64,000 bases of DNA. Source: Bacteroidota bacterium (GTDB lineage Bacteria; Bacteroidota; Bacteroidia; Chitinophagales; Chitinophagaceae). Position 1 is the stretch's first letter, and every line of letters begins with the position of its first letter. Shown here in pieces: positions 17,133 through 26,448 of this stretch. Where the stretch lies: assembly GCA_018266775.1 (NCBI GenBank), contig JAFDZS010000001.1, positions 625,175 through 689,174 on the forward strand, read 5' to 3'. The position numbers were made by a program, and so were the translations under genes. The notes under the pieces are model-generated. The model was not told the origin of the DNA. It saw only the letters and a list, made by a program, of their open reading frames with translations, and made no database searches.

Positions 17133-20100
17133 TTATTGTTTAATCACCGGTATGGTTTTCTTATTCGTTGCATCAAGATAAACGGTAACTAAATAAGTAC
17201 CTCTTGCCAGCATACTCATATCCAGCGGTTCCCTGGTACGGTAAGTAGTGGTAGCCACTTTTTTCTTATACACCGTTTTGCCCTGCATATCGGTAATGGT
17301 TACCAGTACCGTGCTGGTTGGTATGGTCAGGTTCATGTCCAGCGTGGTGGTGGTAAGTACCGGGTTAGGGTATACTTTAATCTCATCCTGGTTGGGAATC
17401 ACAGGTTGTGTTACACTAACATTAACGGTATCCTTGTCAAAAGCGCCTTTATTATCTGTAACGGTCAATTCAAATTGATATTGGCCCACCACAATCAAAC
17501 TCTGCAGATCGGTTACTGCACTGTTGGGAGAGATCAATTTACCCGGAGGGCCGGCAATTTGTTTCCAGGTATAGCCGGCAATCACACCATCAGGGTCTGT
17601 ACCACTGCCATTCAGCAATACACTGCTGCTGGGCAGTACAACAAACAAATCCGGGCCCGCGTTGGCAGTTGGCGGCAAATTAGCGGGGTTAACCGTTACC
17701 GTTACCACATCCGTTGCAGTGGCACCACTGTTATCGGTTACCGTTAATTCAAACTGGTAAGTGCCGGCCACTAAACCCATTACCTGTGTTACGGCAGCGT
17801 TGGCATTGGTGAAGGTACCTGCAGCCGGACCGGAAATTTGCGTCCATCGGTAACTGATAATGAAACCATCGGGATCACTGCCGCTACCAGTAAGATCAGC
17901 AAAGTTGGTAGGCAATGTTATAGACTGATTTAGGCCTGCATTGGCAGTTGGTGGAATGTTCTGTGCAAATACGGTAAGCTGCATAGTGTCTTTACCAAGC
18001 GCACCATTATTATCGGCAGCAGTAAGTTCAAATTTATAAATACCTGCAACAAGACCAGTAACTGTAGTAGCCGGACTGGTGGGGTTGGTAATGGTACCAC
18101 CACCAATTGGCCCGGCAATAATAGACCAGGAATAAGAAATTACAGAACCATCTGCATCAGTTGCCGAGCCGGCAAGATTAATGCTGTTGTTGGGCAATGT
18201 AAGTGTTTGATCAGGGCCTGCATTTACAACCGGCGGCATATTTACCGTTACCTGCATGGTATCCCTTGCAACGGCACCGTTATTGTCAGTCACTTTCAAT
18301 TCAAATTTGTATATACCGGCAACCAAACCTGTTACCGCAGTATTGGCTGATGCAGGATTGCTGATGGTGCCGGCGGAAGGGCCGGAAATTTTCGTCCATG
18401 CGTATGCGGTAATGGTACCGTCAGGATCAGATCCTGAACCGGAAAGGTTTACGGTGTTTACGGGTAAAGAGATCAGTTGATCCGGGCCTGCGTTTGCAGC
18501 TGGTGCCCTGTTCACGATAACCTGCATGGTGTCTTTACCTGTGGCGCCATTGTTATCAGTAACAGTCAGTTCAAATTTATAAGTACCGGCAACCATATTT
18601 GTTACGGTAGTATTGGCTGCGGCGGGGTTAGTAATGGTTGCAGCAGCGGGCCCGCTGATCTGTGCCCAGTGAAAGGCTGTTATGGTACCATCAGGATCAA
18701 TACCGGAACCTGCAAGTGTTGTACTGTTAACCGGCAAAGTAATTACCTGGTTTACACCTGCATTGGCTACTGGTGGAATATTGGGTGCCGGGTTAACGGT
18801 TACCTGCATGGTATCTTTACCTGTGGCGCCATTGTTGTCTGTAACTTTTAATTCAAAAAGATATACTCCCTGTACCATACCGGTAACTGTTGTAGCAGCT
18901 GCGGCAGGGTTGGTAATGCTGCCGGCGGCAGGGCCGGAAATCTTCGTCCACGCGTAGGCGGTAATAGTACCGTCCGGGTCAGTACCTGAACCTGTTAAAG
19001 TAGTGCTGTTAGTGGGTAAAGTAATCACCTGGTCGGCACCAGCATTAGCTGTTGGGGGAATATTAGCGCCGGGGTTAACCGTTACCTGCATGGTATCTCT
19101 TCCTGCGCCGCCATTATTATCAGTTGCTTTCAGTTCAAATTTATAAATACCTGCCACCATACCGGTTACTGTTGTTGCAGCCGCTGTTGGCGTGGTGATT
19201 ATACCGCTTGCAGGGCCTGAAATTTTAGTCCACAGGTAGGCGGTAACGGTACCATCTGCATCCGTAGCACTGCCGGAAAGGCTCACGCTGTTGGTTGGTA
19301 ATGTAATGTTTTGATCCGGTCCTGCATTCACTAATGGTGGAATATTCACCAGCACCTGCATGGTATCTCTTCCTATGCCGCCATTATTATCGGTTACCTT
19401 CAGCTCAAATTTATAAATACCGGCAGCCAACCCTGTTACGCTGGTGGCAACGGCAGCCGGGGTAACAATAGTACCTGCAGCGGGTCCTGAAATTTTTGTC
19501 CATAAATATGCGGTAACTGTACCATCCGGGTCTGTAGCAGAACCAGTCAGCGTGGTAACATTAACCGGTAAAGTAATTACCTGGTCGGCACCGGCATTAG
19601 CCGTTGGGGGCGTATTAACTGTTACCTGTATGGTATCTCTGCCCACGGCACCGTTATTATCAGTAACTTTTAATTCAAATTTGTAAATGCCGCCAGCCAT
19701 ACCTGTTATGGTGGTTGAAGCTGCTGCAGGCGTGGTGATAGTACCGGCAGCCGGCCCTGAAATTTTTGTCCATAGATAAGCAGTAACCGTTCCATCAGGA
19801 TCTGTGCCGCTTCCGCTTAGTGTTACGCTGTTTGTTGGCAGCGTTATCAGTTGATCGGGCCCCGCGTTTGCCACGGGTGGCAAGTTTGGGTCAGGGTTCA
19901 CCGTTAGTATCATGGTGTCTCTCCCTGTAGCGCCATTATTATCGGTTACTTTTAATTCGTATTTGTAGGTGCCTGCAATACTAAAACCGGTAACGGCTGT
20001 ATTGGCAGATGCGGGACTTACAATAGTACCACTTGCAGGGCCTGAAATTTTTGTCCATAAATAAGCTGTAATGGTGCCATCAGGGTCTGTACCGCTGCCT

Positions 20101-21737
20101 GCAAGGCTGATACTGCTGGCAGGCAATGTAATGGTTTGATCAGGGCCTGCATTGGCTGTGGGTGGAATATTCACCACACCCGTTTCTGCATAACCAAGAT
20201 CCGGATTGGCTCCATTAAATGCCAATCCAACATTGGTACCCGCATCTATACAGGGCGATGTGGCCTGTAAATGAAAATCAGTTGATGAAACAAACAGCGG
20301 GTTAACATGAATCATGTTGCTGGTAACGTAGTGTGTGGGTGGAACACCGTTGAACACCGGGTTGTTGCTGTTACCGTTATTGTACGTATCGTTATACTGT
20401 ATAGTAACAGAATCCATCGCATTATTACCACCCTGCACCAACCATCCGCTGAGAATGTTATTGATGATATTGTTTTTGATGGTAATGTTTTTGGCTGTAC
20501 CTACATTCAGTGCACCAAAGTTAACACCCCACCATGGTGGGGTGCCGGATGCAATTAATGTATTATTATAGATCGTGAAATTGTTGATGTTGTAATTATT
20601 GGAGCCATCACTGAACACGCCAATAAAACCACCGGTGCCTTCACTCATGGTAACGTTGGTGATCAGGTTTTTCTGTATCAATACATTGCTAACGGTGTTG
20701 CCGCTGCGGGTATTGAACTGAATACCATGACCCACTTTATCAATGGTGTTGTTTTCGATAATAGCGCCATCAGTGCCATATTCCAGTACCATACCGCTCT
20801 CAATCCAGGTATTCACCACCGTTTGCCTGATCACATTATCGTGTATCCATACACTATAGGGATAAATATCTTTGGTTTGAAAGTTCAGATCGATGCTGCC
20901 ACCGGTAATGGTATTACCATAAATCTCAAGGCCGGATTCGTTGAATAATTCAATAGCAAAGTTCCAGCCATTAAAACCGGCAGACTGGCTCATGGGAATT
21001 TTATTCAGTATGTTGTTGTATATCTTACATCCTTTCAGGTATCCTTCGTTCCATCCTTTAATAGGCCAGCCATTAAAACCAATAGGCCTGGATGTTTGGG
21101 AAATAGTGTTGTTGTAAATAAGCATCCCGATCTGTCCGCCAATGTTTAAACAACCGCGGCCATACTGGCCGGTAGGCAAATCGTAAGCACCACAATTATC
21201 AACGATATTGTTATAGAAACTGTTGCCGGTGGCATAGATGGTTGGTGGAGCACCGTTACCATCATTTCTGCCACCAAAGATGATACCACGGTCTTTAAAA
21301 TCCACCATGGTAATATCATGTATGCTTACATTGCTTCTTCCGCCAATATAAATACCCCAGAAGGTGGATAAGCTTTGCCCGTCAAATTTAAGGTTGGAGA
21401 TGTGCTGGTTACCGTTAGTACCTTCGGGAGAATGCAAACCGAGCATTTCTGTCCAGTCGGCCGTTAAAGCACTTTTTAAAACTGAAGTAACGCCATCGCC
21501 TTCAATGCTGACACCCACGCTGAGCTGGCATTGCTGTGTTTCCACATAAGTACCTGCTGTAACATGAATAATGTCTCCCGGAGTGGTAACTGTAAAAGTT
21601 GCTTTGTATAAAGTTTTCCAGGGGTTGGTGATGGTGCCCGTTCCCGTGGCATCACTACCAGACGGACTAATGTAATACACGGTGGAAAACGCCACCTTGC
21701 ATAACACCATTGATAAAAATAGTAAAAGTGGTTTCAT
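17133..21737 (-). CDS. Secreted beta-helix protein with ten PKD-like repeats and T9SS sorting domain
   Basis: A 1534-residue secreted surface protein. A signal peptide (about 1-18) is followed by YYISPSGSDATGTGT, the usual opening of DUF1565-type right-handed beta-helix proteins. The helix region, rich in N-N-x-I turns, runs to about residue 520. From about 524 there are ten tandem modules of roughly 90 residues, each starting PPxANAGPDQxITLP and containing SGxGTDPDGTITAYxWTKISGP and YKFELKVTDNNGA; these match the PKD/K319L-like domain. The last 80 residues (EIKVYPNPV ... GTYLVTVYL) are a type A T9SS C-terminal sorting domain, so the protein should be exported by type IX secretion and attached to the surface. 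Its N-terminal half is paralogous to the gene at 24251. Confidence 0.92.
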   Translation of the reverse strand: MKPLLLFLSMVLCKVAFSTVYYISPSGSDATGTGTITNPWKTLYKATFTVTTPGDIIHVTAGTYVETQQCQLSVGVSIEGDGVTSVLKSALTADWTEMLGLHSPEGTNGNQHISNLKFDGQSLSTFWGIYIGGRSNVSIHDITMVDFKDRGIIFGGRNDGNGAPPTIYATGNSFYNNIVDNCGAYDLPTGQYGRGCLNIGGQIGMLIYNNTISQTSRPIGFNGWPIKGWNEGYLKGCKIYNNILNKIPMSQSAGFNGWNFAIELFNESGLEIYGNTITGGSIDLNFQTKDIYPYSVWIHDNVIRQTVVNTWIESGMVLEYGTDGAIIENNTIDKVGHGIQFNTRSGNTVSNVLIQKNLITNVTMSEGTGGFIGVFSDGSNNYNINNFTIYNNTLIASGTPPWWGVNFGALNVGTAKNITIKNNIINNILSGWLVQGGNNAMDSVTIQYNDTYNNGNSNNPVFNGVPPTHYVTSNMIHVNPLFVSSTDFHLQATSPCIDAGTNVGLAFNGANPDLGYAETGVVNIPPTANAGPDQTITLPASSISLAGSGTDPDGTITAYLWTKISGPASGTIVSPASANTAVTGFSIAGTYKYELKVTDNNGATGRDTMILTVNPDPNLPPVANAGPDQLITLPTNSVTLSGSGTDPDGTVTAYLWTKISGPAAGTITTPAAASTTITGMAGGIYKFELKVTDNNGAVGRDTIQVTVNTPPTANAGADQVITLPVNVTTLTGSATDPDGTVTAYLWTKISGPAAGTIVTPAAVATSVTGLAAGIYKFELKVTDNNGGIGRDTMQVLVNIPPLVNAGPDQNITLPTNSVSLSGSATDADGTVTAYLWTKISGPASGIITTPTAAATTVTGMVAGIYKFELKATDNNGGAGRDTMQVTVNPGANIPPTANAGADQVITLPTNSTTLTGSGTDPDGTITAYAWTKISGPAAGSITNPAAAATTVTGMVQGVYLFELKVTDNNGATGKDTMQVTVNPAPNIPPVANAGVNQVITLPVNSTTLAGSGIDPDGTITAFHWAQISGPAAATITNPAAANTTVTNMVAGTYKFELTVTDNNGATGKDTMQVIVNRAPAANAGPDQLISLPVNTVNLSGSGSDPDGTITAYAWTKISGPSAGTISNPASANTAVTGLVAGIYKFELKVTDNNGAVARDTMQVTVNMPPVVNAGPDQTLTLPNNSINLAGSATDADGSVISYSWSIIAGPIGGGTITNPTSPATTVTGLVAGIYKFELTAADNNGALGKDTMQLTVFAQNIPPTANAGLNQSITLPTNFADLTGSGSDPDGFIISYRWTQISGPAAGTFTNANAAVTQVMGLVAGTYQFELTVTDNSGATATDVVTVTVNPANLPPTANAGPDLFVVLPSSSVLLNGSGTDPDGVIAGYTWKQIAGPPGKLISPNSAVTDLQSLIVVGQYQFELTVTDNKGAFDKDTVNVSVTQPVIPNQDEIKVYPNPVLTTTTLDMNLTIPTSTVLVTITDMQGKTVYKKKVATTTYRTREPLDMSMLARGTYLVTVYLDATNKKTIPVIKQ
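17400..20170 (-). repeat. Ten tandem about 270-bp repeats encoding PKD-like domains
   Basis: The DNA of the ten PKD modules is strongly repetitive: the unit spelling TITAYLWTKISGPA and VTDNNGA recurs about every 270 bases. Units differ by scattered substitutions. Such arrays change copy number by recombination and are prone to assembly collapse. Confidence 0.85.
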
Positions 21738-22238
21738 AGGATCACTAATGAGAAATTAATGGATTTAAATCTTGCCTGAGTCGTTGTACTAACGACCAAC
21801 ACATAGCCTTTATTGTTCATAGAAATCTTTGGGGTATAATGGTTCCTCAAAATAAGAATATTAGATTTTAAAACGCTTACGAACAAATTCTATGCTAATT
21901 TTTATTTATCAACAGCATGTTTATAACATGTTGGCATTTTTTCATTGACAAAAAAGCTATTTTGTGAGAGAAATTAAAATATTATTATAAATATTAATTT
22001 CTCGAATTTTTACTACTTTGGCTTATTTTTTGAAATAATTATTAGTCGTCAATGGTTTATGACTCCGAAGACAATAAATTTGTAAAAAATCAGTTTTAGA
22101 ACCGCCAGTTATTATATTTTAAACTGATATAAAGAAGCTGTTGATTTGCCACAGGAGCATGTGAAACAATAAAAGCCGGCAAAATCGATGTTGAAACCAT
22201 AAAATAAAACCTTTACCCATCCAGGCCTCAGTTCAAAC
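21738..22238. other. 501-bp divergent intergenic region
   Basis: AT-rich spacer between the minus-strand PKD gene and the plus-strand oxidoreductase pair. I see no coding frame. It should hold both promoters. The most distinct element is the inverted repeat at 21968-22003. Confidence 0.6.
21968..22003. promoter_or_regulatory. AT-rich inverted repeat, possible operator
   Basis: GAGAAATTAA at 21968-21977 and TTAATTTCTC at 21994-22003 are perfect 10-base complements around a 16-base AT spacer. The shape fits a dimeric regulator site better than a terminator. There is no experimental support. Confidence 0.45.
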
Positions 22239-22634
22239 ATGAAAAGAAGAAATTTCATCATCTACACCGCTGTAGTAGCAGTTGGGCTTCCGGCTGCGTA
22301 CTATATCAAAAAACATTATTGGCAACCTGATCCGTTAATGACGCCGGATATGCTGGCCCAGTTTTGTACTGAACGGGAATTGAGGTCAATTGGCCAAATG
22401 TATATACAGCAAATCCCTTCTGAAAATAACAAACAGGTGCTTACCAATCTTTTACTTGCCGCTGATAACAATAAGCCGGCAACAACTGATAAAACGGCGC
22501 TGCACGATGCCATTACTAAAAAAATTACAGAAGATTTTACTGCTGATAAAACCATTATACTCGATGGTTGGTTTATCTCCATAACCGAAGCACGACAGTG
22601 TGCGCTTTTATCACTCAACCAAAACCAGGCATAA
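22239..22634 (+). CDS. Small Tat-like subunit of a GMC dehydrogenase (gluconate 2-dehydrogenase subunit 3-like)
   Basis: A 131-residue protein. The N-terminus MKRRNFIIYTAVVAVGLPAAYY has a twin-arginine-like start and a hydrophobic stretch, followed by a short helical domain (LAQFCTERELRSIGQMYIQ). Position, size and signal resemble gluconate 2-dehydrogenase subunit 3, the small Tat-exported partner of periplasmic GMC flavoproteins. Its stop is one base before the GMC start, so the pair is coupled. Sequence similarity to the family is judged by eye only. Confidence 0.65.
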   Translation: MKRRNFIIYTAVVAVGLPAAYYIKKHYWQPDPLMTPDMLAQFCTERELRSIGQMYIQQIPSENNKQVLTNLLLAADNNKPATTDKTALHDAITKKITEDFTADKTIILDGWFISITEARQCALLSLNQNQA

Positions 22635-22635
22635 C

Positions 22636-24198
22636 ATGCATATTGATGCAAGACATATAGATAACCAATCCATCATTGAGGGAGATATTTGTATTGTGGG
22701 TGCCGGCGCTGCTGGTATCAGTATTGCACTGGAATGGATGAATACTCCATATAAAGTTATCCTGCTGGAAGGCGGCGGATTTGAGTACGACGACCAGGTG
22801 CAGGAGTTGTATAACGGTAAACTTACCGGGCAGCCTTATTTTCCGATGAAAGCGAGCCGGTTGCATTATTTTGGCGGCAGCACAGGGCATTGGGGTGGCA
22901 TGTGTTCCACTTTTGATGCCATTGATTTTGAAAAAAGAGATTGGGTGCACAACAGCGGCTGGCCCATTACACTTAAAGATATTGAACCTTTTCATGCACG
23001 GGTGAACCCCATCCTCGACCTGGGGCCCAATGAATGGGACGTAAAATACTGGTTGAAAAAACGCCCCACCCTGAAAGCTTTGCCACTGGATGAAAAAGTG
23101 ATCTGGAGTAAAATGTGGCAATACAGCCCGCCAACACGTTTTGGCACCAAGTATAAAGACACTATTGTAAACGCAACTAACATTCACCTGTACACGTATG
23201 CAAATGTGGTGGATATTGTTGCTGCTGAAAATATTGCATCCATAAAAGAAGTAACGGTAAAAAACTATACCGGCAAAGAGCATACGGTAAGGGCACGTTA
23301 TTTTGTTATGGCCTGTTGCTCCATACAAAATGCGAGGGTGTTGCTGGCATCCAATAAGCAGGCTCCAAAAGGTTTGGGTAACGATAACGACCTGGTGGGA
23401 AGGTATTTTATGGAACACCCGCATGTAGAGTCGGGGGAATTGTGGTTGCCCAATTCAGATACACTTGATTTGTACCGGATGGGTAAAGGTGTTACAGAGA
23501 GTGCAGAGCTGGCTGTGGCAGCAGAAAAGCAGCGTGAACTGAAAATAATGAATGGCACCATTTCATTAACCCCGCTGGAGTTTACGAAGAACCGGATTTC
23601 CAATATCAAAATGTGGTCGGCGGATGATCCAAGGAAAAGCCTGGATTCTTTTCAGAAATATAACAGCCTGGATAAACGCAGTTTTTTTGAAAGGCATTTT
23701 ATGCCCTCCAAACTATACAAAGCGTATGGTTTATTGACAAGAATGGAACAAATGCCGAACCCGGAGTCACGCGTGGTACTGAGCGATGAAAAGGATGCAC
23801 TGGGTGTACCAAGGGCCAATTTGAATTGGGAACGTTCTCCCATAGATAAATCAACGGTTACCACAATCATAAAAACATTTGCAGAGGAAATAGGAAGGTC
23901 CGGTGTTGGACGGGTACGCATACCCGATTTTATGCTGGATAAAAATACACAGGATATCCCAACAGAACTGGTGAGCGGAGGCTGGCATCAAATGGGTACC
24001 ACCCGTATGAGCGATGACCCTAAAACCGGGGTGGTGGATATAAACTGCAAGATACACGGCATCAGCAATCTCTTTGTGGCAGGGGCGTCCTGCTTTACTA
24101 CCGGTGGCGCCGTAAACCCCACATACACCTGTGTGGCTTTCAGCCTGCGCCTTTCTGATCATTTGAAAGTGCAGATTAAAAACCCGCCAACAGCATAA
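22636..24198 (+). CDS. GMC family oxidoreductase (FAD-dependent sugar/polyol dehydrogenase)
   Basis: A 520-residue flavoprotein from ATG 22636. A longer in-frame start at 22600 lies inside the upstream gene and adds no family sequence. FAD motif GAGAAG at residues 22-27 with the Glu of LLEGGG; GGSTGHWGGMCS is the GMC signature 1 region; the C-terminal WHQMGTTRMSDDP and NPTYTCVAF carry the catalytic His and Asn. It probably oxidises a sugar or alditol in the periplasm, exported in complex with the small Tat subunit. No cytochrome c subunit is present nearby, so the electron acceptor is unknown. It lies between two beta-helix genes on the opposite strand. Confidence 0.9.
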   Translation: MHIDARHIDNQSIIEGDICIVGAGAAGISIALEWMNTPYKVILLEGGGFEYDDQVQELYNGKLTGQPYFPMKASRLHYFGGSTGHWGGMCSTFDAIDFEKRDWVHNSGWPITLKDIEPFHARVNPILDLGPNEWDVKYWLKKRPTLKALPLDEKVIWSKMWQYSPPTRFGTKYKDTIVNATNIHLYTYANVVDIVAAENIASIKEVTVKNYTGKEHTVRARYFVMACCSIQNARVLLASNKQAPKGLGNDNDLVGRYFMEHPHVESGELWLPNSDTLDLYRMGKGVTESAELAVAAEKQRELKIMNGTISLTPLEFTKNRISNIKMWSADDPRKSLDSFQKYNSLDKRSFFERHFMPSKLYKAYGLLTRMEQMPNPESRVVLSDEKDALGVPRANLNWERSPIDKSTVTTIIKTFAEEIGRSGVGRVRIPDFMLDKNTQDIPTELVSGGWHQMGTTRMSDDPKTGVVDINCKIHGISNLFVAGASCFTTGGAVNPTYTCVAFSLRLSDHLKVQIKNPPTA

Positions 24199-24205
24199 TC
24201 TTTTT

Positions 24206-24238
24206 AGGCGTCAGACGGTTACCAACCGTCAGAAGCCT
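24206..24238. repeat. Intergenic hairpin between convergent genes
   Basis: GACGGTT (24214-24220), loop ACC, AACCGTC (24224-24230), extended by AGGC/GCCT at 24206-24209 and 24235-24238. There is no downstream U-tract on either strand. It contains GTCAGACGG, also found in the hairpin at 63154-63182. Confidence 0.7.
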
Positions 24239-24250
24239 GTAGCCTGATGC

Positions 24251-26326
24251 CTATGAATGGCTTCTCCTGCTGATGGTTCTTTTTTTCCAGCGTATGATAC
24301 CCCACAGGCACAGCGCCAGTACGCCGATATGGTAACAGGTCATTAATAAATAATTCCTGCTGTAGTAGATGTAAATCATGCCAATAGAAGCGGCGATCCA
24401 CCAATACCAGCTGATTCTTTTTTTAATGATGGAGAACCACAACGCAGTTGCTGCCGCTGCATATGCTGCAGCATCCTGCCAGGGCAAAGTACCGGGCGTG
24501 AAATATTGTTTATAAAAAGTAAAGCCGGCAAACAGGCAGCCGAAGGCCAGCGCAAATATCACCGGCTGCAACATCAATTCTTTATTGGTATGCGGGGTAA
24601 TTCTTACAATACGGTGCTGCTTCCTGTCTCGCTGCAACCATAATCTCCAGCCATAAATACAAAAAAGTATATACACGGCATTAATCGCCATCAGGCCGTA
24701 CAAATCTGCATCGAAGTTGATAAAAAGAAATATACTCCTGTTGATGAGCCACATGGGGAATACATACACATTCTCCCTGCATAAAAAAACAAAACCCAGC
24801 AAGCCTGCAATAAGGGCAAGAAACTCCAGTACACTGCTGTTCTTTATTTCATAATACATAGGGCGCACCAGCTGCTGCAGCACATTGAAGCCGGGGTTAC
24901 TGCCTTCTGAATCATCATTCTTTACTATGTTGCCGGAAAAACTGTAATTGTCCGGCATGCCCCTTATAAAAAGCGGTTTATTACTATTACCATTACCCGA
25001 AAAGATATTCTGCTGAATATACATACTGTCTATTGCGTAAGCGGGGTTAGCGGTAATGGCAGCCACACTAAAATTCTTAAATGTGTTGTTGGTGATGCGG
25101 ATGTTGCAGGCAGCGCTTGTGCTCATGATGCCAATGCCATAATAAGGAGATGCGGCTGCATTGGCAATAAACTGGTTACTGTCTATCAATAAACCAGCAA
25201 TATAATATGCCGCGCCGCCACTCAAAAAATTCATGGCAAAACCCTGGTGTGTATTGCCGGATACGCCAATATTTTCGCACAGGTTATGCTTAACAGTTAC
25301 ATTACTGATAAGGCTGCCTTCCCGTGGGGTAAACAGGAAGGGTGTACCCAAATTATTAAAATGATTGTTTTCTATTACAGCGGCATCGGTTTCATATTCC
25401 AGCGTAATGCCGGTTTCTATTTTGGGCTGCAGCATGCGCGGGCCAATGGTATTGTGATGGATATATACGCTGTAAGGATAATCTTTTTTTTCCTGGTGGT
25501 TGAGGTCGATGGAGCCGGTAATGGTATTATTGTAAATCTCCACACCGGAAACATTAAAGAGTTCTACCGCAAAATCCCATGTGGTACCATCATATGCTTC
25601 TTTCGTAAGTATGTTATCATAAATTTTACAACCCCTCAAAAAACCCCCGTTATAATATTTAATGGGCCAGCCATTGGTGCCTTTGGGTCTGCCGGCTTGT
25701 GTAATGATGTTGTGGTAAATGAGCATACCTTCCTGCCCGCCAATATTTAAACCACCACGGCCATAACTGTCAAACTTGGCGCAGTTGGTAAGGGTGTTAT
25801 TATAAAATGAATTTCCGGTGGCATAAATGCCTGGTGCACCTTCTGCATTATCTGCTCTTCCGGTCCATACCACGCCACGGTCATCAAAATCTGTGATGAT
25901 GCAGTCATGTATGCTGAAGTTTTTTCTGCCGCGTATTTCAATAGCCCACGATGTGGTTCTTTTATTGCCATCTAATTTAATATTGCTGATGTGCTGGTTA
26001 CCATCTGTACCTTCAGGTGACAAAGCGATAATTACAGCTACAAATTCTTCTCTCAATGCAGATTGAATAATGGAGGCTTCACCTTCTCCTTCAATATTAA
26101 CACCGGGTGCCAGTGTGCTTCTTACTTCTTCAATATAAGTGCCGGGTAAAACATGAATGGTGTTGCCGGGTGTTGTAATAGTTGATGTGGCTTTGTGCAG
26201 GCTGTGCCACGGGGCAGCTAAAGAGCCATTGCCTTTATCATCATTACCGTTGGGGCTGATGTAATACGTACTGGCAAAACTGCATTGAAAAAACAGCAGG
26301 AAGAGCAGGGCTGAAAATACTTTCAT
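24251..26326 (-). CDS. Secreted beta-helix domain fused to a PnuC-type transporter
   Basis: A 691-residue protein with two unrelated halves. Residues 1-18 are a signal peptide; about 20-480 are a right-handed beta-helix paralogous to residues 20-500 of the PKD protein at 17133 (shared STxYYISPxGxD, PEGTxGNQHISN, GIYATGNSFYNN, NGWPIK, FAVELFN/FAIELFN). From about residue 490 (MYYEIKNSSVLEF) to the end are 202 residues with about seven hydrophobic segments that match the PnuC vitamin transporter family, including IYGWRLW and the C-terminal WYWWIAASIGMIYIYY. The frame is open throughout. The codon of Met490 is at 24857-24859 and could also be an internal start for a complete PnuC. The helix domain would be periplasmic and the transporter in the inner membrane. 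Confidence 0.85.
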   Translation of the reverse strand: MKVFSALLFLLFFQCSFASTYYISPNGNDDKGNGSLAAPWHSLHKATSTITTPGNTIHVLPGTYIEEVRSTLAPGVNIEGEGEASIIQSALREEFVAVIIALSPEGTDGNQHISNIKLDGNKRTTSWAIEIRGRKNFSIHDCIITDFDDRGVVWTGRADNAEGAPGIYATGNSFYNNTLTNCAKFDSYGRGGLNIGGQEGMLIYHNIITQAGRPKGTNGWPIKYYNGGFLRGCKIYDNILTKEAYDGTTWDFAVELFNVSGVEIYNNTITGSIDLNHQEKKDYPYSVYIHHNTIGPRMLQPKIETGITLEYETDAAVIENNHFNNLGTPFLFTPREGSLISNVTVKHNLCENIGVSGNTHQGFAMNFLSGGAAYYIAGLLIDSNQFIANAAASPYYGIGIMSTSAACNIRITNNTFKNFSVAAITANPAYAIDSMYIQQNIFSGNGNSNKPLFIRGMPDNYSFSGNIVKNDDSEGSNPGFNVLQQLVRPMYYEIKNSSVLEFLALIAGLLGFVFLCRENVYVFPMWLINRSIFLFINFDADLYGLMAINAVYILFCIYGWRLWLQRDRKQHRIVRITPHTNKELMLQPVIFALAFGCLFAGFTFYKQYFTPGTLPWQDAAAYAAAATALWFSIIKKRISWYWWIAASIGMIYIYYSRNYLLMTCYHIGVLALCLWGIIRWKKRTISRRSHS

Positions 26327-26448
26327 CGTTACAATTTCGGATAATGTCAGGTGCGGTTAACCGCCAAACGAAGATAATGTATTTGCAAACAGTGTGTAAA
26401 CCCTGCGGTTAAGAAATAATCACACAACGTATCAATACCAGCCATTAA

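Noticed and set aside
17400..20170. CRISPR-like regular repeat
   Set aside because: The units are about 270 bases, coding and in frame throughout; they encode PKD-like domains.
22615..23424. 269-codon open frame on the minus strand inside the GMC gene
   Set aside because: The plus-strand GMC protein has all family motifs; the opposite frame has no recognisable domain and an odd Cys/His-rich composition typical of antisense frames.
24206..24238. Intrinsic terminator between the GMC and beta-helix-PnuC genes
   Set aside because: Stem is good, but neither strand has a U-tract after it; listed as a hairpin repeat instead.
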